Assembly: GCA_958510875.1 (NCBI GenBank)
Contig: OY294070.1
Location: forward strand, 9,982,001-10,046,000
DNA: 64,000 nucleotides
Direction: 5' to 3'
From: Endomychus coccineus
Lineage: Eukaryota; Arthropoda; Insecta; Coleoptera; Endomychidae
The position numbers and the translations under genes were made by a program. The notes beneath the pieces were generated by a model. That model was not told the origin of the DNA, searched no databases, and saw nothing but the letters and a program-made list of their open reading frames with translations. Positions 33,165 through 43,851 of this stretch are shown here, piece after piece. Within the stretch, counting starts at the first letter, position 1, and every line of letters starts with the position of its first letter.

Positions 33165-35005
33165 ACTGAGAACTGATTTAAGTGAAATGTTAACTTATTT
33201 TTTTGAGGTAAGCTATTTTATACATATTTTAGTATTTTTCGTATAATGTCTTTCATTATTTTAGGCAAAAGCTCTTAAGGCATTTAGTTTATGGTTCACA
33301 TATACCATGTTTCAAAAGTACTATACAAATAAATGAAAATGTGAATATATCACAATACAAAAAGGTATCTGCCTATTTAAAGCGTCGAAATGATACATAC
33401 GATGCAAAGAAATCAAAAGTTTTGCCTATGAAAAACGTTACTATGTTTAAAAAAAAGCTACTAGCCTTTTTAAAACGTCAAAATGACACATACGAAGCAA
33501 AGAAATCAAAAGTTTTGCCTATGAAAAACGTTACTATGTTTATAAAAAAGCTACTTGCCTTTTCAAAACGTCAAAATGAAACATATGAAGCAAATAAATC
33601 AAACGTTTTGCATATGGAAAACGTTACTATGTTTAAAAAAAGCTACTAGCCTTTTTAAAACGTCAAAATGACACATACGAAGCAAAGAAATCAAAAGTTT
33701 TGCCTATGAAAAACGTTACTATGTTTATAAAAAAAACCTACTTGCACTTTTAAAACGTCAATATGACACATACGAAGCAAAGAAATCAAAATTTGTACCT
33801 ATGAAAACGTTATTATGTTTTAAATAAAGCTACTTGCCTTTTAAAACATCAAAATGACACATACGAAGCAAAGAAATAGAAAGTTTTACCTATAGAAAAC
33901 GTTACTATGTTTTAAATAAAGCTACTTGCCTTTTTAAAACGTCAAAATGACACAAACGAAGCAAAGAAATCAACATTTTTACCTATGGAAAACGTTACTA
34001 TGTTTTAAATAAAGCTGCTTGCCTTTTTAAAACGGCAAAATATACACATACGGAGCAAAGAAAACCAAAGTTTTGTCTATGAAAAAACGTTACTGTTTAA
34101 AAAAAAGCTACTTGCCTTTTTAAAACGTCAAAATGATACATACAAAGCAATCAAAAGTTTTACCTTTGGAAAACGTTACTATGTTTTAAATAAAGCTACT
34201 TGTCTTTTTAATACGTCAAAATGACACATACGAAGCAAAGAAATTAAAATTTTTACCTATGGAAAACGTTACTATGTTTTAAATAAAGCTACTTGCCTTT
34301 TTAAAACGTCAAAATGACATACGAAGCAAAGAAATCAAAAGTTTTGCTCATGAAAAACGTTACTATGTTTAAAAAAAGGTACCTGCTTCTTTAAAACGTC
34401 AAAATGACACATATGAAGCAGAGAAATCAAAATTTTTACCCATGGAAAACGTTTCTATGTTTTTAAAAGATGCTCCAAACCAGAAGTTCTTATTGATGAA
34501 AGTGGTACCAATATTTGGTTTAAATGGGGCATGTCGGCGTGTATGATTGTGAAGCTTAACTGTAAATGATATAGAAGACATATGGTTATAACTTTACATG
34601 TTACCAAAAGCAAAAACAAACATGTATTCATCGTAGGATCAGAGTGCAACGAATATGAAATTTGTCATAAGTATTCACGACTGAGACCCAAACAAGTAAG
34701 ACACAATAGATTTTTCATTCACTATAACGACGGTAAGTGCACAATACAACCAGTTCCTATCAACAGTTTTGCAAAAATTCTTCACTTGAAATTTCCAGAT
34801 GCATCCAGTTGCACTGGCCATTGCTTGAGCAAAACGTCTGCCACCTTCCTCGCTGACACTGGAGCTGACATTCAAACACTTGAAAGGCATGAATGATGGC
34901 AGTTAGCTAGTGTGGCTGAAGGGTATATCGAAGAAAGCGTCGCCAATAAGTGGAACATTTCAAAAAGTATATTTCATCAGAAAGATACTAGTGGCTGAAC
35001 TGTTT
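33165..35005 (+). pseudogene. Crypton-type tyrosine recombinase gene, disrupted and expanded by a minisatellite
   Basis: Pieces in order resemble insect Crypton recombinases. First is LRTDLSEMLTYFFE, then a likely 57-nt intron (GTAAGCT..TTTTAG, 33208-33264), then AKALKAFSLWFTYTMFQ. After a frame change comes STIQINENVNISQYKKVSAYLKR. The KKSKVLPMKNVTMF segment is then repeated about twelve times (see the minisatellite). It resumes with NVSMFLKDAPNQKFLLMKVVPIFGLNGACRR (first catalytic Arg), YSRLRPKQVRHNRFFIHYNDGKCTIQPV, and DASSCTGHCLSKTSATFLADTGADIQTLERH. The end is W..ASVAEGYIEESVANK (catalytic Tyr). In HCLS the second catalytic Arg of HxxR is Ser, and a stop precedes the W. It is dead as an enzyme. 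Family assignment rests on these recalled motif patterns. Confidence 0.75.
33353..34475 (+). repeat. 93-bp minisatellite derived from Crypton coding sequence (about 12 units)
   Basis: Starts of the GCCTTTTTAAAACGTC block fall at 33371, 33464, 33557, 33649, 33744, 33836, 33928, 34021, 34114, 34202, 34295 and 34385. The period is 93 bp (88-95). 93 bp is 31 codons, and the first three units are open in one frame, each giving LLAFLKRQNDTYEAKKSKV, then LPMKNVTMFKK. The last unit runs in frame into MFLKDAPNQKF, the next Crypton segment. Later units carry indels. The unit therefore arose inside the recombinase gene. Confidence 0.9.
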
Positions 35006-35850
35006 ATTGTTTACTTCATAATTTTGTATCTGTTTGATAATGGCACTTTGGCGTTATTGCATGTTATTATTAAAAGTGGTTCTTTTAACCATGATAAGTT
35101 TTACTTTATAATTTATTTTCGATTTAATTTTTTCGAAAACGGTGGAGCAACCCCAACTCATACATTCCCGGATGTTCCAAGTATACCACCTTGGGCATTG
35201 TAATTTATTTGTTTTAAGAGAGAAATGAAATAAAAATTATGGAGGGGAAAATGGGCTTCGACAAATGTATTGTTAATGAGTAATTTTAATATGCCATTTT
35301 GGAACCTTCAAGGATGATAAGGCGTGTTGGGAACGCGTTAATAATAAAAATAATGCGAATAACTCGTTTTCCGAACAGCGTTGCGTAACTCGACACCAAA
35401 ATTATTCACCCTTTTCCTTCTATTCGAAGCATTAGAGCGGATACCGTATTGAACTGAACGTTACAATAATACATAAGCCGCACGAGAAAAAAAATGAGTC
35501 TTGAAGTGTAACTTTAGATCTCCGTTTTTAAATTGAATTCGAAATCAGGGAAACCGAAATTTGTTAAGCAGTTAACAGTTCACACAGCTATTCTGTTTCT
35601 CGGATTCTTCCAATATCACATACGAATCGCTAATGAATTGGTTGTATCGAATGTGTTTATTGAGAACTAGAAAATCTGGTCTGTAAATGAATTTAATTCT
35701 GTCGGAAATTTGAGGAGAGTTATTCAAAATTATGATAAACCTTTAGCTACTGTAATTTAAGACTGCATTTATGAATAAATATCTCAGTATTAACGAACTG
35801 AAATTGATCGTAGTGAAAACACAAGCGATGATCTCTACAAATATCATTTA
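35006..35850. other. Crypton 3' flank and non-coding DNA
   Basis: The ORF at 34910-35203 overlaps the Crypton end in another frame. Its last part (NPNSYIPGCS / GATPTHTFPDV) may be the degraded recombinase tail. From about 35220 on nothing is recognised. Confidence 0.35.
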
Positions 35851-36530
35851 TCACATAACAATAATATGATATCATATTTATAATTATGAATTAAATTTTA
35901 AAATAATTTGTAAATAATTATTATAATTTATTTATTTTATCAATTAAATAAAAAATAAGTATAAATAAGTAAATTATCTATAATTAAAATATATAAAATT
36001 ATTTAAAAAATTTCTTGATTCAAATTTGAAAGAAATATATTAATTTTTATTATTTTTATTAATATTTAATTTAATCATGTTTTATTACTTTTGGAAAATT
36101 TTTGAAAAATAAACATTGCTTTAATAAAGATTTGTTAAAATAAGAAATTATCCTTTTCAGTATTTTTTGAGGGCAATTTTCTAATTTTAAGATATAATTT
36201 ATAAATAATTTTAAGGAAAATTTCATTTGAATTTATAATTTTTTTCTTTTATATTTACCAGTATAATTTACATTTTAAATAAGTAAAATACTTGTTTATT
36301 CATTTGTTATTAGTGAATAAAGTTTTATTCAAATAAATTTTTTAAAGTTTTATTGTATTTTAGATGAAATTTTAAAGGTATATTTTAATATTTTATGAGT
36401 AATTTTATAAATAAATTTGTTAAATAATTATCGTATCTGAGTATATTAAATTTTAAAATAATTTGTAGGGAATTATTATCAATTTTTACGTTATTGAATA
36501 ATTTCCAAGAAATTTTTAGTCTGGATATAT
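35850..36530. repeat. extremely AT-rich low-complexity tract
   Basis: About 680 bp consisting almost only of A and T, with repeated words such as AATTATTATAATTTATTTATTTTA and TTTTAAATAA. There is no ORF. It resembles an AT-rich spacer or matrix-attachment type region; function is unknown. Confidence 0.7.
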
Positions 36531-36599
36531 ACAGTTTTGTCCGGTACTGATTCTCGAGAACCTTCGATCATCTTAGTACCTTCCTCCGTCTTAATACCT

Positions 36600-37175
36600 G
36601 GTCTAAAATTTACCTAGCATCCAAAGTAAACTTACAAATAACATACTAACTAGAATTACCGCTTGGAGATGATGCATTATGTTCCCTTATGTGTTTAATT
36701 AATGTTATGACATCCAAAAATAAACTTACAATGAACCTACTAACCTAGAACTGCGGCTTGAATACCACAAGGTAGGTCATCGTGTAGCGGCCAAATGGTA
36801 AATGCAATCCTCTTGAAATTTTGATAAAAATCTAGATATATGATGTTCGAAATGTACTAGCATTAAAATTCAATGCCGTTTTCAAGTTATTGAGCAGAGT
36901 GGGCCGTCAAAATATTAGAAGCTATTCGCTTTGTTTGGCGCACTGTACTGCTAACTATTTGGCAGATTATAGAGAAAAGAATCGAGCTAGCGCAACTAGA
37001 TAGACTACTCCTCACGCTCTTGATTGGCTTATGCGATTATGGGTTTCGGCTCACTAACACACTCCGTCTTAACACTCTAGGCATATGCGTAGCGTGCTGA
37101 CCGACCTCCAATAAAACTTACAATTAATCTAATAACCTATATTATGGCTTGGAGATAACACAAGTCGTCTTTAAA
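36600..37175 (+). repeat. three dispersed copies of a ~65-bp repeat
   Basis: Copies lie at about 36617-36680, 36709-36775 and 37104-37172. The shared pattern is CATCCAAA-TAAACTTACAAT, then ACCTACTAACCTA, then GGCTTGGAGAT. Similarity is roughly 75-80% by eye. They may be subterminal repeats of an unrecognised element. Confidence 0.5.
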
Positions 37176-37499
37176 TAAAACAACTATTACAAGTTCGATT
37201 TTCACAAGTTTATTAAGAATGTGACTATAGTTCGCTACCACCGTAGCTTCTTCAAACGTATTACAAACTACTAGTAATTATTTAATGAGAACCACGAATA
37301 TAGGTCATACATTTCAGATTTCTTTTATATTAGTATATAGAATTCATAATTCTGAGTAATTATATTGATTGTTGTATAGGAATTTGAATAGTACCGGGTA
37401 GTATGAGGATCAGATTTGCATTGATTTCAAGTCATAAACGTATATTTGATTTCATTCAAAACAGTGCACATTCAATGTCAACATAAGATAACGAAACAG

Positions 37500-38080
37500 A
37501 TGTAAGCATGAAAATTATGCACAGAATTAAGGAATTGGTGGAGCATCATTCGCGCTGAATGAGCAAAAAATGGGTCGGCTGGAGCTGGTGTAGGTGACTT
37601 GACCAGCACCTCGATTGATATAAAAGAACGACTCGCAAGTTAAATTTTAAATAAGAGTCAGTCAGCTGGACAGCTCGGGATAGTCAGTCAGATAGTTTGA
37701 GAAAGAAAGTGAGTGAGTGAAAACAACCATTTATACCGCCAAAATCGAAAAGCTATAAAAAAAATAGCCTGCTTGGACCGCTTTCTTTGCGATTATTGTT
37801 TCAGAACTTCCTTGTGCTTCCCCCGAGTCGTGATAAATTATTAATATGTAGACAGTCAAATAGTTATCGACGTTAAAGTTTCTTGCATAAATAAACTTAT
37901 TATTGGATTTGTTTACCATAACTTTCTGCAAGATCATTCAAATAGTCAAGAAGTAACTAAGTATTAATTCTTATTAAAGCCTGCAGTTTTTATACTATTC
38001 AGTCTGCCCTATCGACCCCTGGTTACTTACTCCACTGAGACTCCCTTGGACACGGTTATCCATAGATAGCACTGTGAAAC
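37500..38080 (+). promoter_or_regulatory. possible LTR: TATA box, initiator and polyadenylation signal
   Basis: TATAAAAG lies at 37619-37626, followed about 40 bp later by TCAGTC at 37658-37663, an arthropod initiator type, and by AATAAA at about 37888. This order is that of U3-R-U5 in an LTR. No second LTR, gag-pol or clear TG..CA ends were found, so it could instead be an ordinary promoter. The reading frame at 37731-37937 (minus) is not recognisable. Confidence 0.3.
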
Positions 38081-38129
38081 GCTTGGTCGTGCTGGCGAGG
38101 GCCCTAGCAGAAGCCCTCAACGAGGAGTA

Positions 38130-39235
38130 AGCCTTAACAAAAATCTGACGTTCGAGAAAACAACATAAAGTCAATTAGATTCAGATCTGATAGAATTGGA
38201 GGAGTGTTGAAGCCGTCGTAAGTAAAAAAATCGCCATAAAGTAACAAGTTACGTCACAGCATAGCTTAGGATGTTCCAAATTATGGTCAATTCCATCCAC
38301 CAAAGAAATTCTTATATAACCCTGGAACGGAAGTGTATATCTGAAAAATCATTGGTTTCAGTTATTTAAGTGTAAATTAGTATTTTCATTAATGTAAAAA
38401 CGGTTCAAATTGAAATCATCAATATTTGCTTTTATTTTCATTGTATACATGACATGCATGAACTTAATACGTGATTCTAACAGTTTCTACATCCCGTAAC
38501 CAAGAACTGAATATCTCCATATTTATATAGTAAATCCGAACAAAAATGATATTAAGGACATAATTAATGAGGTCGTATATTGAAAAACGACGAGTGAAAT
38601 ATGGTGGCATGAAAACCACGCGGATCTCTGTATACGAAACATAATTGCGCAAAAACAAGCGTACCAACTGTAATAAAGTTGGTAACTAACAAGCAATGCA
38701 AATGTTCCTGAAATTGTCGTTATCTCTGGAATTACACTGTGTTTCTGTCAGATTTGCTAAATGTCTGTTTTAAATGGGTAAAAAGTGGCGAAATTTAAAT
38801 TCACTCAAGTTCAATCTGTCATTGTCAAAAACACGGGCCAGTCAACACGGGGAAAGTCCTCCTAAAACGTGTCATATACCTAATTAACATAGCGATCTGC
38901 ATAATTTAGAATTTAGAAACAACGAGTTTCGCAAATGAGCCACATTTTGTTATGTAGAAATTATGCAGTCGTCTCTTTTTAGTTTGATAAAGTTTTCCAT
39001 AAAGTCAGGGGTAAGAAATTCAAATGAGCTCGTACTGCGTTATAATCTAAGGCTATCTCTTGAATCTCCTTTAACTGAAACTTAATTCAAATACATGCCG
39101 TACTTACGGCATGTACGGTTCTGGAAATGTGCGACATGTATTGAAACATTTTATATCTATGGTTTCGGCTATGGTGAATTATAGGTATCGATTTGGTTAT
39201 TTAATATTGTAAGCTATAAAGGAATTCACACTGCA
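38130..39235. other. mostly unrecognised non-coding DNA
   Basis: A short inverted repeat, CATGCCGTA-CT-TACGGCATG, lies at 39094-39113. At 39150-39215 the sequence GGTGAATTATAGGTATCGATTTGG resembles the PLE-beta 3' region at 49009-49045, probably a scrap. No gene is seen. Confidence 0.4.
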
Positions 39236-39361
39236 CTACGAGGGCAAGGTGAAAAGTCCCTGGAAAATAAAACAGATGGCGCCACAATCGAAAATCCCAT
39301 GTGACATTTGTGTTGTACCATCTTTAACAAGAACGCATTAAAATTTTCAGACATGTGACAT

Positions 39362-40409
39362 TTTTTTTTAAGCTATTGCATATAGCTTTTATCGCGGGCT
39401 TTGAGCGCGGCGACCGAATCAAGAAAAAAAAACGACAAATACCGTAACGAAATATCCTGACACCCACCACTCCGCCTACCATGTAGCTCGGCCGAGCTGA
39501 AAATTGTCGAAATGTTAACTTTGAACCTTTTAAAAGGTCGTGATAGCCCCAAACTGGGTCGAAAACTGTTTTGAATTGGTTAATTTTCGATAAATCGAAT
39601 GACGTTCACGTGAGAAGCGCGTAGCTCGCGAGTTAGAAAAGTGCAAATTTACGGCACATAGAACGTCTTAACGAGGACTCTTCGCATGCGGTTTTCGCTA
39701 CATGTCAATAGTTTATGAACAGGGCCAACTAAATAGCATAGTCTCGGGCCCCAAAATGTCGATTAAATATGAAAATTCGATTAAAACAATTTGAGGTATT
39801 CTCAGCTGTCACCTACTAGCATCTGACATGCGACGTACGAAAGGGAATTTTCTAGCTACTTAAATATACCGAAAGCGGGTAAAAGCTAGCGGCCCATAGC
39901 CCAAAATACTTTTTCACAACTGACGCCGGCCGCACGGGGTTCGAAACGGCCCCAAATTAACAAAATAGAGGTAAAATGTATAAACTCAACTTACCCGCAG
40001 CGAGCTCTTCGAGGATATGTCAAAATGATTACGTTCGTAGCTAATTACATAAGTCGTCTGGCGTTCATGCAATTGTGTTTTTATACAATTCGAACCTTCT
40101 AATTTCGATAGGCCACGTGAAAATCCCGGAGCCGGAAGCGCTATCGAGATCTGAACGTTAAAACTTTCGTATAAAATTGTGTTTACAAGTCAACTGACAC
40201 TTGTCACCATAGATAACTCTACTACCGGTAGTAGAGTTATCTATGCACTTGTCACAGAATACTCTTCATAGAGATTAAGATAATACTCTTTTTTACTCAT
40301 AATTCGTGAAGATTTTGAAGGGGTAGTGTATGTTTTTCTGCCCAACTTTTTCCAGTGGCGTAGTGCTATGCAATAGCTTTACCGCGGCAGTCCCCGAGTG
40401 CCGCACGTT
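39362..40409 (-). other. GC-richer non-coding insert with poly(T) edges
   Basis: The stretch begins after a T run at 39361-39369 and ends at a longer T run at 40410-40424. Near both edges the minus strand holds a short hairpin-forming motif, AAGCTATTGCATA or a close variant (39371-39389 and 40367-40381). It has no ORF. It could be the long 3' untranslated region of the LINE next to it, with a second A-tail, or an independent retroposed sequence. Confidence 0.4.
40198..40255. repeat. 38-bp perfect palindrome between 10-bp direct repeats
   Basis: CACTTGTCAC occurs at 40198-40207 and 40246-40255. Exactly between them (40208-40245) is a perfect palindrome with 19-bp arms and no spacer, centred on CC|GG at 40226/40227. 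The arrangement looks like a tiny hairpin insertion with a target duplication. Confidence 0.9.
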
Positions 40410-41957
40410 TCTTTTTTTTTTTTTATTCATTTAGTAAAGCCGCTTCAACATCTAGGTTATTAGCATCTGGTTTGATCTTGGTTACGTGATCACATTTAGG
40501 TACAGAGTATAGGTGAATTATATTGATTTGATTCAATAGATCAGTAACTTTTAGGAATTCGATGACGATAGTTATGTTCTTTGAAGAGTTTCCTACGGCT
40601 TCGCTTAAAGATAGGGGAACATTACATTCTAATCTTTCACTTTTCCGGCATTCGAATTAAGTGTTTCACTGTGATATGAACTCCACACTCTTCACAAAAC
40701 AGGGGATTGGTTTTTTTGAGGAGGTATTCGTAGGTTAACCTTGTGTGACCGATGCGTAATCGGGATATGATTACTTGATTTTGTCGTGTTTCGGGTGAAA
40801 AGGTCTCCTGATCTGGGGTTGCTTTGATTTCTTTTAACTTGGAGGGGATGTTTGTCCAGTTTGAGATCCACGATTCTGTTACCTTAGCTTTGATGATCGT
40901 CTTGATGTCTCGGTGGGTGTATAAATTAGGACTTACATCTGGATCGTGAATAGCTTCTTTTGCTTTTTGGTCTGCTAACTCGTTGAGTTTTATACATACG
41001 TGTGATGGTGTGTAGATAAAAGAGATGCTCTTATTTGGAGAACTCACTGCTTGTATTTTATTTTTTATTGACTGTACTATTGGATCAGGTGGATACATGT
41101 ATTGAAGGAGTTGTAGTGAACTTAATGAGTCAGAGCAAATGGTAACATTTTCGTTTGGACTGTCTGAGATGATATCTATAGCTTCTAATAGTGCATATTG
41201 TTCTCCTGTGTTTGTGGAGCAGTAATCGGGAAGTTTTTATTTCTTTACGTGGATGTTTTCTATCCCTGTCACTATGGCACAGCCTATTCCATCGTTTGAT
41301 TTGGGGGCATCGGTGAATACGAACTTGCTGAGCATGTAATTTTCTTTTATCTGTTCGAATTGTTTTCTTAGAATTGCCGGATGAGTTTGTTTTTTTGAGT
41401 ATTTATTCAGTTCAGTGTTGATGTTCAAAGAGGTGCGGGTCCAGGGAGCTGTTTGAGTGTTAGTATGTTGTAGGGTTTCCTGTGGGATTTCTATATTCAA
41501 ATTTGTCAAGTCACGTTTTACTCTTTCGTAAAGCGGAAGTTGTTTATGTTCTTTGGTGCTGTATATCGTCTTGACACAATTTGAGAATGCGTAGTTATAG
41601 CTTGGATTTTTTGTATTGGCCGAAAGGTTTGTAACATATAATAATGTTAGTTGTTGTCTTCTAATATCTAGTGGTGTTTGCCAAACAGTGCAAACTGTGG
41701 ACTGGACTGGTTCTATAAGCTCCTAGGACTAGTCTCAAAGCTTTTGATTGAATTACATCAAGTTTTTTCAAGAGATATTTTGGTGCTTTGGAGTATGCTA
41801 CTGATCCATAATCTATTTTTGATCGGATAAGGGCTCTATAAATTCGTAGTAGCGAGGTGGTGTCTGCTCCCCATTTGTAGCTAGAGAGTACTTTCAACAG
41901 GTTCATAGATTTATTGCATGATATTTTAACATATTCTATATGATTCTTCCATGACAT
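40410..41957 (-). mobile_element. 5'-truncated non-LTR retrotransposon with RNase H domain (LINE-C)
   Basis: The minus-strand T run at 40410-40424 is its poly(A) tail. Readable coding runs from about 41957 down to 40637. It begins within the RT thumb region and so lacks the endonuclease and catalytic RT blocks, typical of 5' truncation. It is inserted into the mariner leader. Confidence 0.8.
40637..41957 (-). pseudogene. LINE-C ORF2 C-terminal half: RT thumb and RNase H
   Basis: In coding order: SWKNHIEYVKISCNKSMNLLKVLSSYKWGAD..LLRIYRALIRSKIDYGS (RT thumb, 41957-41800), then a frame change near 41690. Next is KFVFTDAPKSNDGIGCAIV (RNase H first Asp, about 41310). A TAA follows NIHVKK at 41237. 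Then GEQYALLEAIDI (catalytic Glu), VTICSDSLSSLQLLQ (second Asp), and TPSHVCIKLNELADQKAKEA (His/Asp region, 41030-40960). The end is RLRIGHTRLTYEYLLKKTNPLFCEECGVHITVKHLI, the C-terminal Cys motif. The RNase H places it in the I/R1-like group rather than CR1 or RTE. At least one stop and two frameshifts disable it. Confidence 0.85.
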
Positions 41958-42079
41958 GATATGTCATTCAGTACTGTTTTGACACCCATCGAAAGCAAGC
42001 AACCTTGAGGATTTTTGCAAACATGGAAGACAGTGATTTTCGCGTCTTGATTAAACATTATTTCTTAAGTGGAAAAATA

Positions 42080-43456
42080 AATTTGCTAACGTAAGCATCG
42101 CTTGTAAAACATTATAGTTCAAATGCACGGTCGACCGAATCCTCTGAAAATCCGGCAAAATTTGATATGGCTGGAATGTGATCAAATCCTTTTTTTACGG
42201 GTTAATGAATAAAAAGCACTTTTATTTCATCAGAAAAGTTAAGCTAGAAAAGTTATAACCATTTTGTCGAAATAAAACTGAAAATTCTCCTGGTTTTTTC
42301 ATTTATTTGAATTGATTTTGAAATGAAGTCTCCATTCAAAAAATAAAAGTGATCAAAGTCATAGATAATTTGAATACTCGTCGAATGAGCCAAGGCAGGA
42401 GTCATTGAAAGTTGGCATTTTTATTCTACTTTTCATTGGATTTTTTTTGTCGTAAAAATTTGAAAAATGCATATTTTGACTCAAAACAAAATGCATTTTG
42501 TAGATTTTGACAAAAGTTACCTAAAATAACAATTAAGTCACATTTTGCTATAAATGCCAAGCTTTGGCAATTTTTGATCTCGGAAAACGAAAAATTTTGA
42601 GGTTAGAATATTCGCAAAAAAAACGAAATGCTGTTAGAGTTCTTTAATACGCTTATTTTGAGCTACTGTAGATCAATTTTGCTTCAGTAGAAGTTTAGAT
42701 ATTCATGTAACAGTGTTTGGGCCTGTAGCGGGCCAAATTTTGGGTCCAGCGTAAGAAACAAAATTCAGTAAGAAGTAGGTGACTTCCTCTATCTAAATCC
42801 AAAAGTGTGACCTCTTAGCCATCATTGAAAAAAATCTAGAGCGAGTCAAATAAAAAATCCTATTTTGTAATACTGATTTATTTCAAGATTTATCAAAACA
42901 GATAAATTCTTATTAAAACAACCAATTGAGCATTAACTCTGCATGAAATTACTTACGAATTCAATCGAAACTTACTTGTAAGAAAATCCGAAAGATCGTA
43001 TCATATTTCACACGTGAAAGTCCTGTTGTTTACTTTTCAAACCTTCAATATTCCAGATATCCTAGAAATCCGCCAACCCTTGATCTACCTGCATTGAAAA
43101 ACCGATGTATTGAATTACTTATTGCAGTCTAACTATGTCACACACTTTCCTTAAATTTACCTGTACGATACTTGAATCTTTTTTACCCTTTCAATATCAT
43201 CAAATAAAAAACAGGTAAAAATCTAAGTACCCGTAGATATATTTACAGCTGTTGCGTTTTTTCTCACCGCAATCCGAGAAATTCATGTGAAAGGATTTTC
43301 AATTCTGATAATTTCCATAATAATTCTTGTTTCCCATCAGTGGCGGTTTCACCGGCTAGGCAGGGGAGGCACTGTCTCATCATACAAATAAAACCCAGGA
43401 ATAGAAAAATATATATTAAAGTATAGTCCGTTGGAGTCCATCCCGTTATCCCCAAA
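42080..43456. other. no recognised feature
   Basis: AT-rich sequence without readable domains. The minus-strand frame at 43264-43455 is short and unmatched. Confidence 0.4.
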
Positions 43457-43813
43457 ATGATCCGTCAAACATTTGGATACAATTCTTGTGTTGGTTATGG
43501 TGGAGCACCACATCTTGTTCAAATTTATTTCAAATCAAGAGGCTTAAAATGCAACAGATTTTGCACTACCTGTAAAGGGGAGAACTGTTTGAATATCGAC
43601 ACAGATCAGATTCATTCAGAACTAGGAGTAGCTAATCATCTTCAAAAAACAGAGGAAGAAGTTATTGAAGTTGTTCCCGAAATAAACGTTTTTGAACATC
43701 ATGAAGATGTAGAAGAAGTTATTGAAGTTGTTTCTGAAATAGATATTGATAAAGATTATAGCGAAGAACCCCATTCTGAAAGTGATGAAGAAAATAGATT
43801 GGAAAATAATTAA
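43457..43813 (+). CDS. small ORF with Cys motif and acidic tail, unknown
   Basis: 118 codons from an ATG at 43457. Residues 20-48 contain KSRGLKCNRFCTTCKGENCLN, a C-x4-C-x2-C-x4-C pattern. A similar KxGLxCxxxCxxCxGxxCxN motif occurs at the C-terminus of some insect transposon-associated proteins (from memory, not verified). Residues 65-118 are strongly acidic, with a duplicated EEVIEVV-EI unit (EEVIEVVPEINVFEHHEDV, then EEVIEVVSEIDID). The ORF ends 40 bp before DDE copy C. It may be the last exon of a decayed element or gene. I cannot assign a function. Confidence 0.35.
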   Translation: MIRQTFGYNSCVGYGGAPHLVQIYFKSRGLKCNRFCTTCKGENCLNIDTDQIHSELGVANHLQKTEEEVIEVVPEINVFEHHEDVEEVIEVVSEIDIDKDYSEEPHSESDEENRLENN

Positions 43814-43851
43814 GAACATCTATTGATTAGTTAATTTATATTATTGTTATA

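Larger units (their letters stand above)
39238..42075 (+). mobile_element. mariner 5' end split by a LINE insertion
   Basis: TA-CGAGGGCAAGGTGAAAAG starts at 39236-39238 and continues with the mariner leader (TCCCTGGAAAATAAAACAGATGGCGCC) to about 39355. The leader resumes at 41958 (ATATGTCATTCAGTACTGTTTTGACACCC) and reaches the start codon at 42022: MEDSDFRVLIKHYFLSGK. The mariner sequence ends there, so the rest of the element is missing. TGACAT at 39356-39361 and 41952-41957 may be the target duplication of the inserted material. Confidence 0.8.

Noticed and set aside
33341..33649. CDS for a 102-residue repeat protein
   Set aside because: Explained as the first units of the Crypton-derived minisatellite; no separate start signal and the next unit is out of frame.
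33353..34475. CRISPR array
   Set aside because: Unit and spacer are not distinguishable, the whole 93 bp is repeated, and the context is a eukaryotic Crypton.
43622..43819. Minus-strand ORF FFITFRMGFF..
   Set aside because: Antisense of the acidic tail (GAA/GAT-rich) of the ORF at 43457, giving a false hydrophobic frame.
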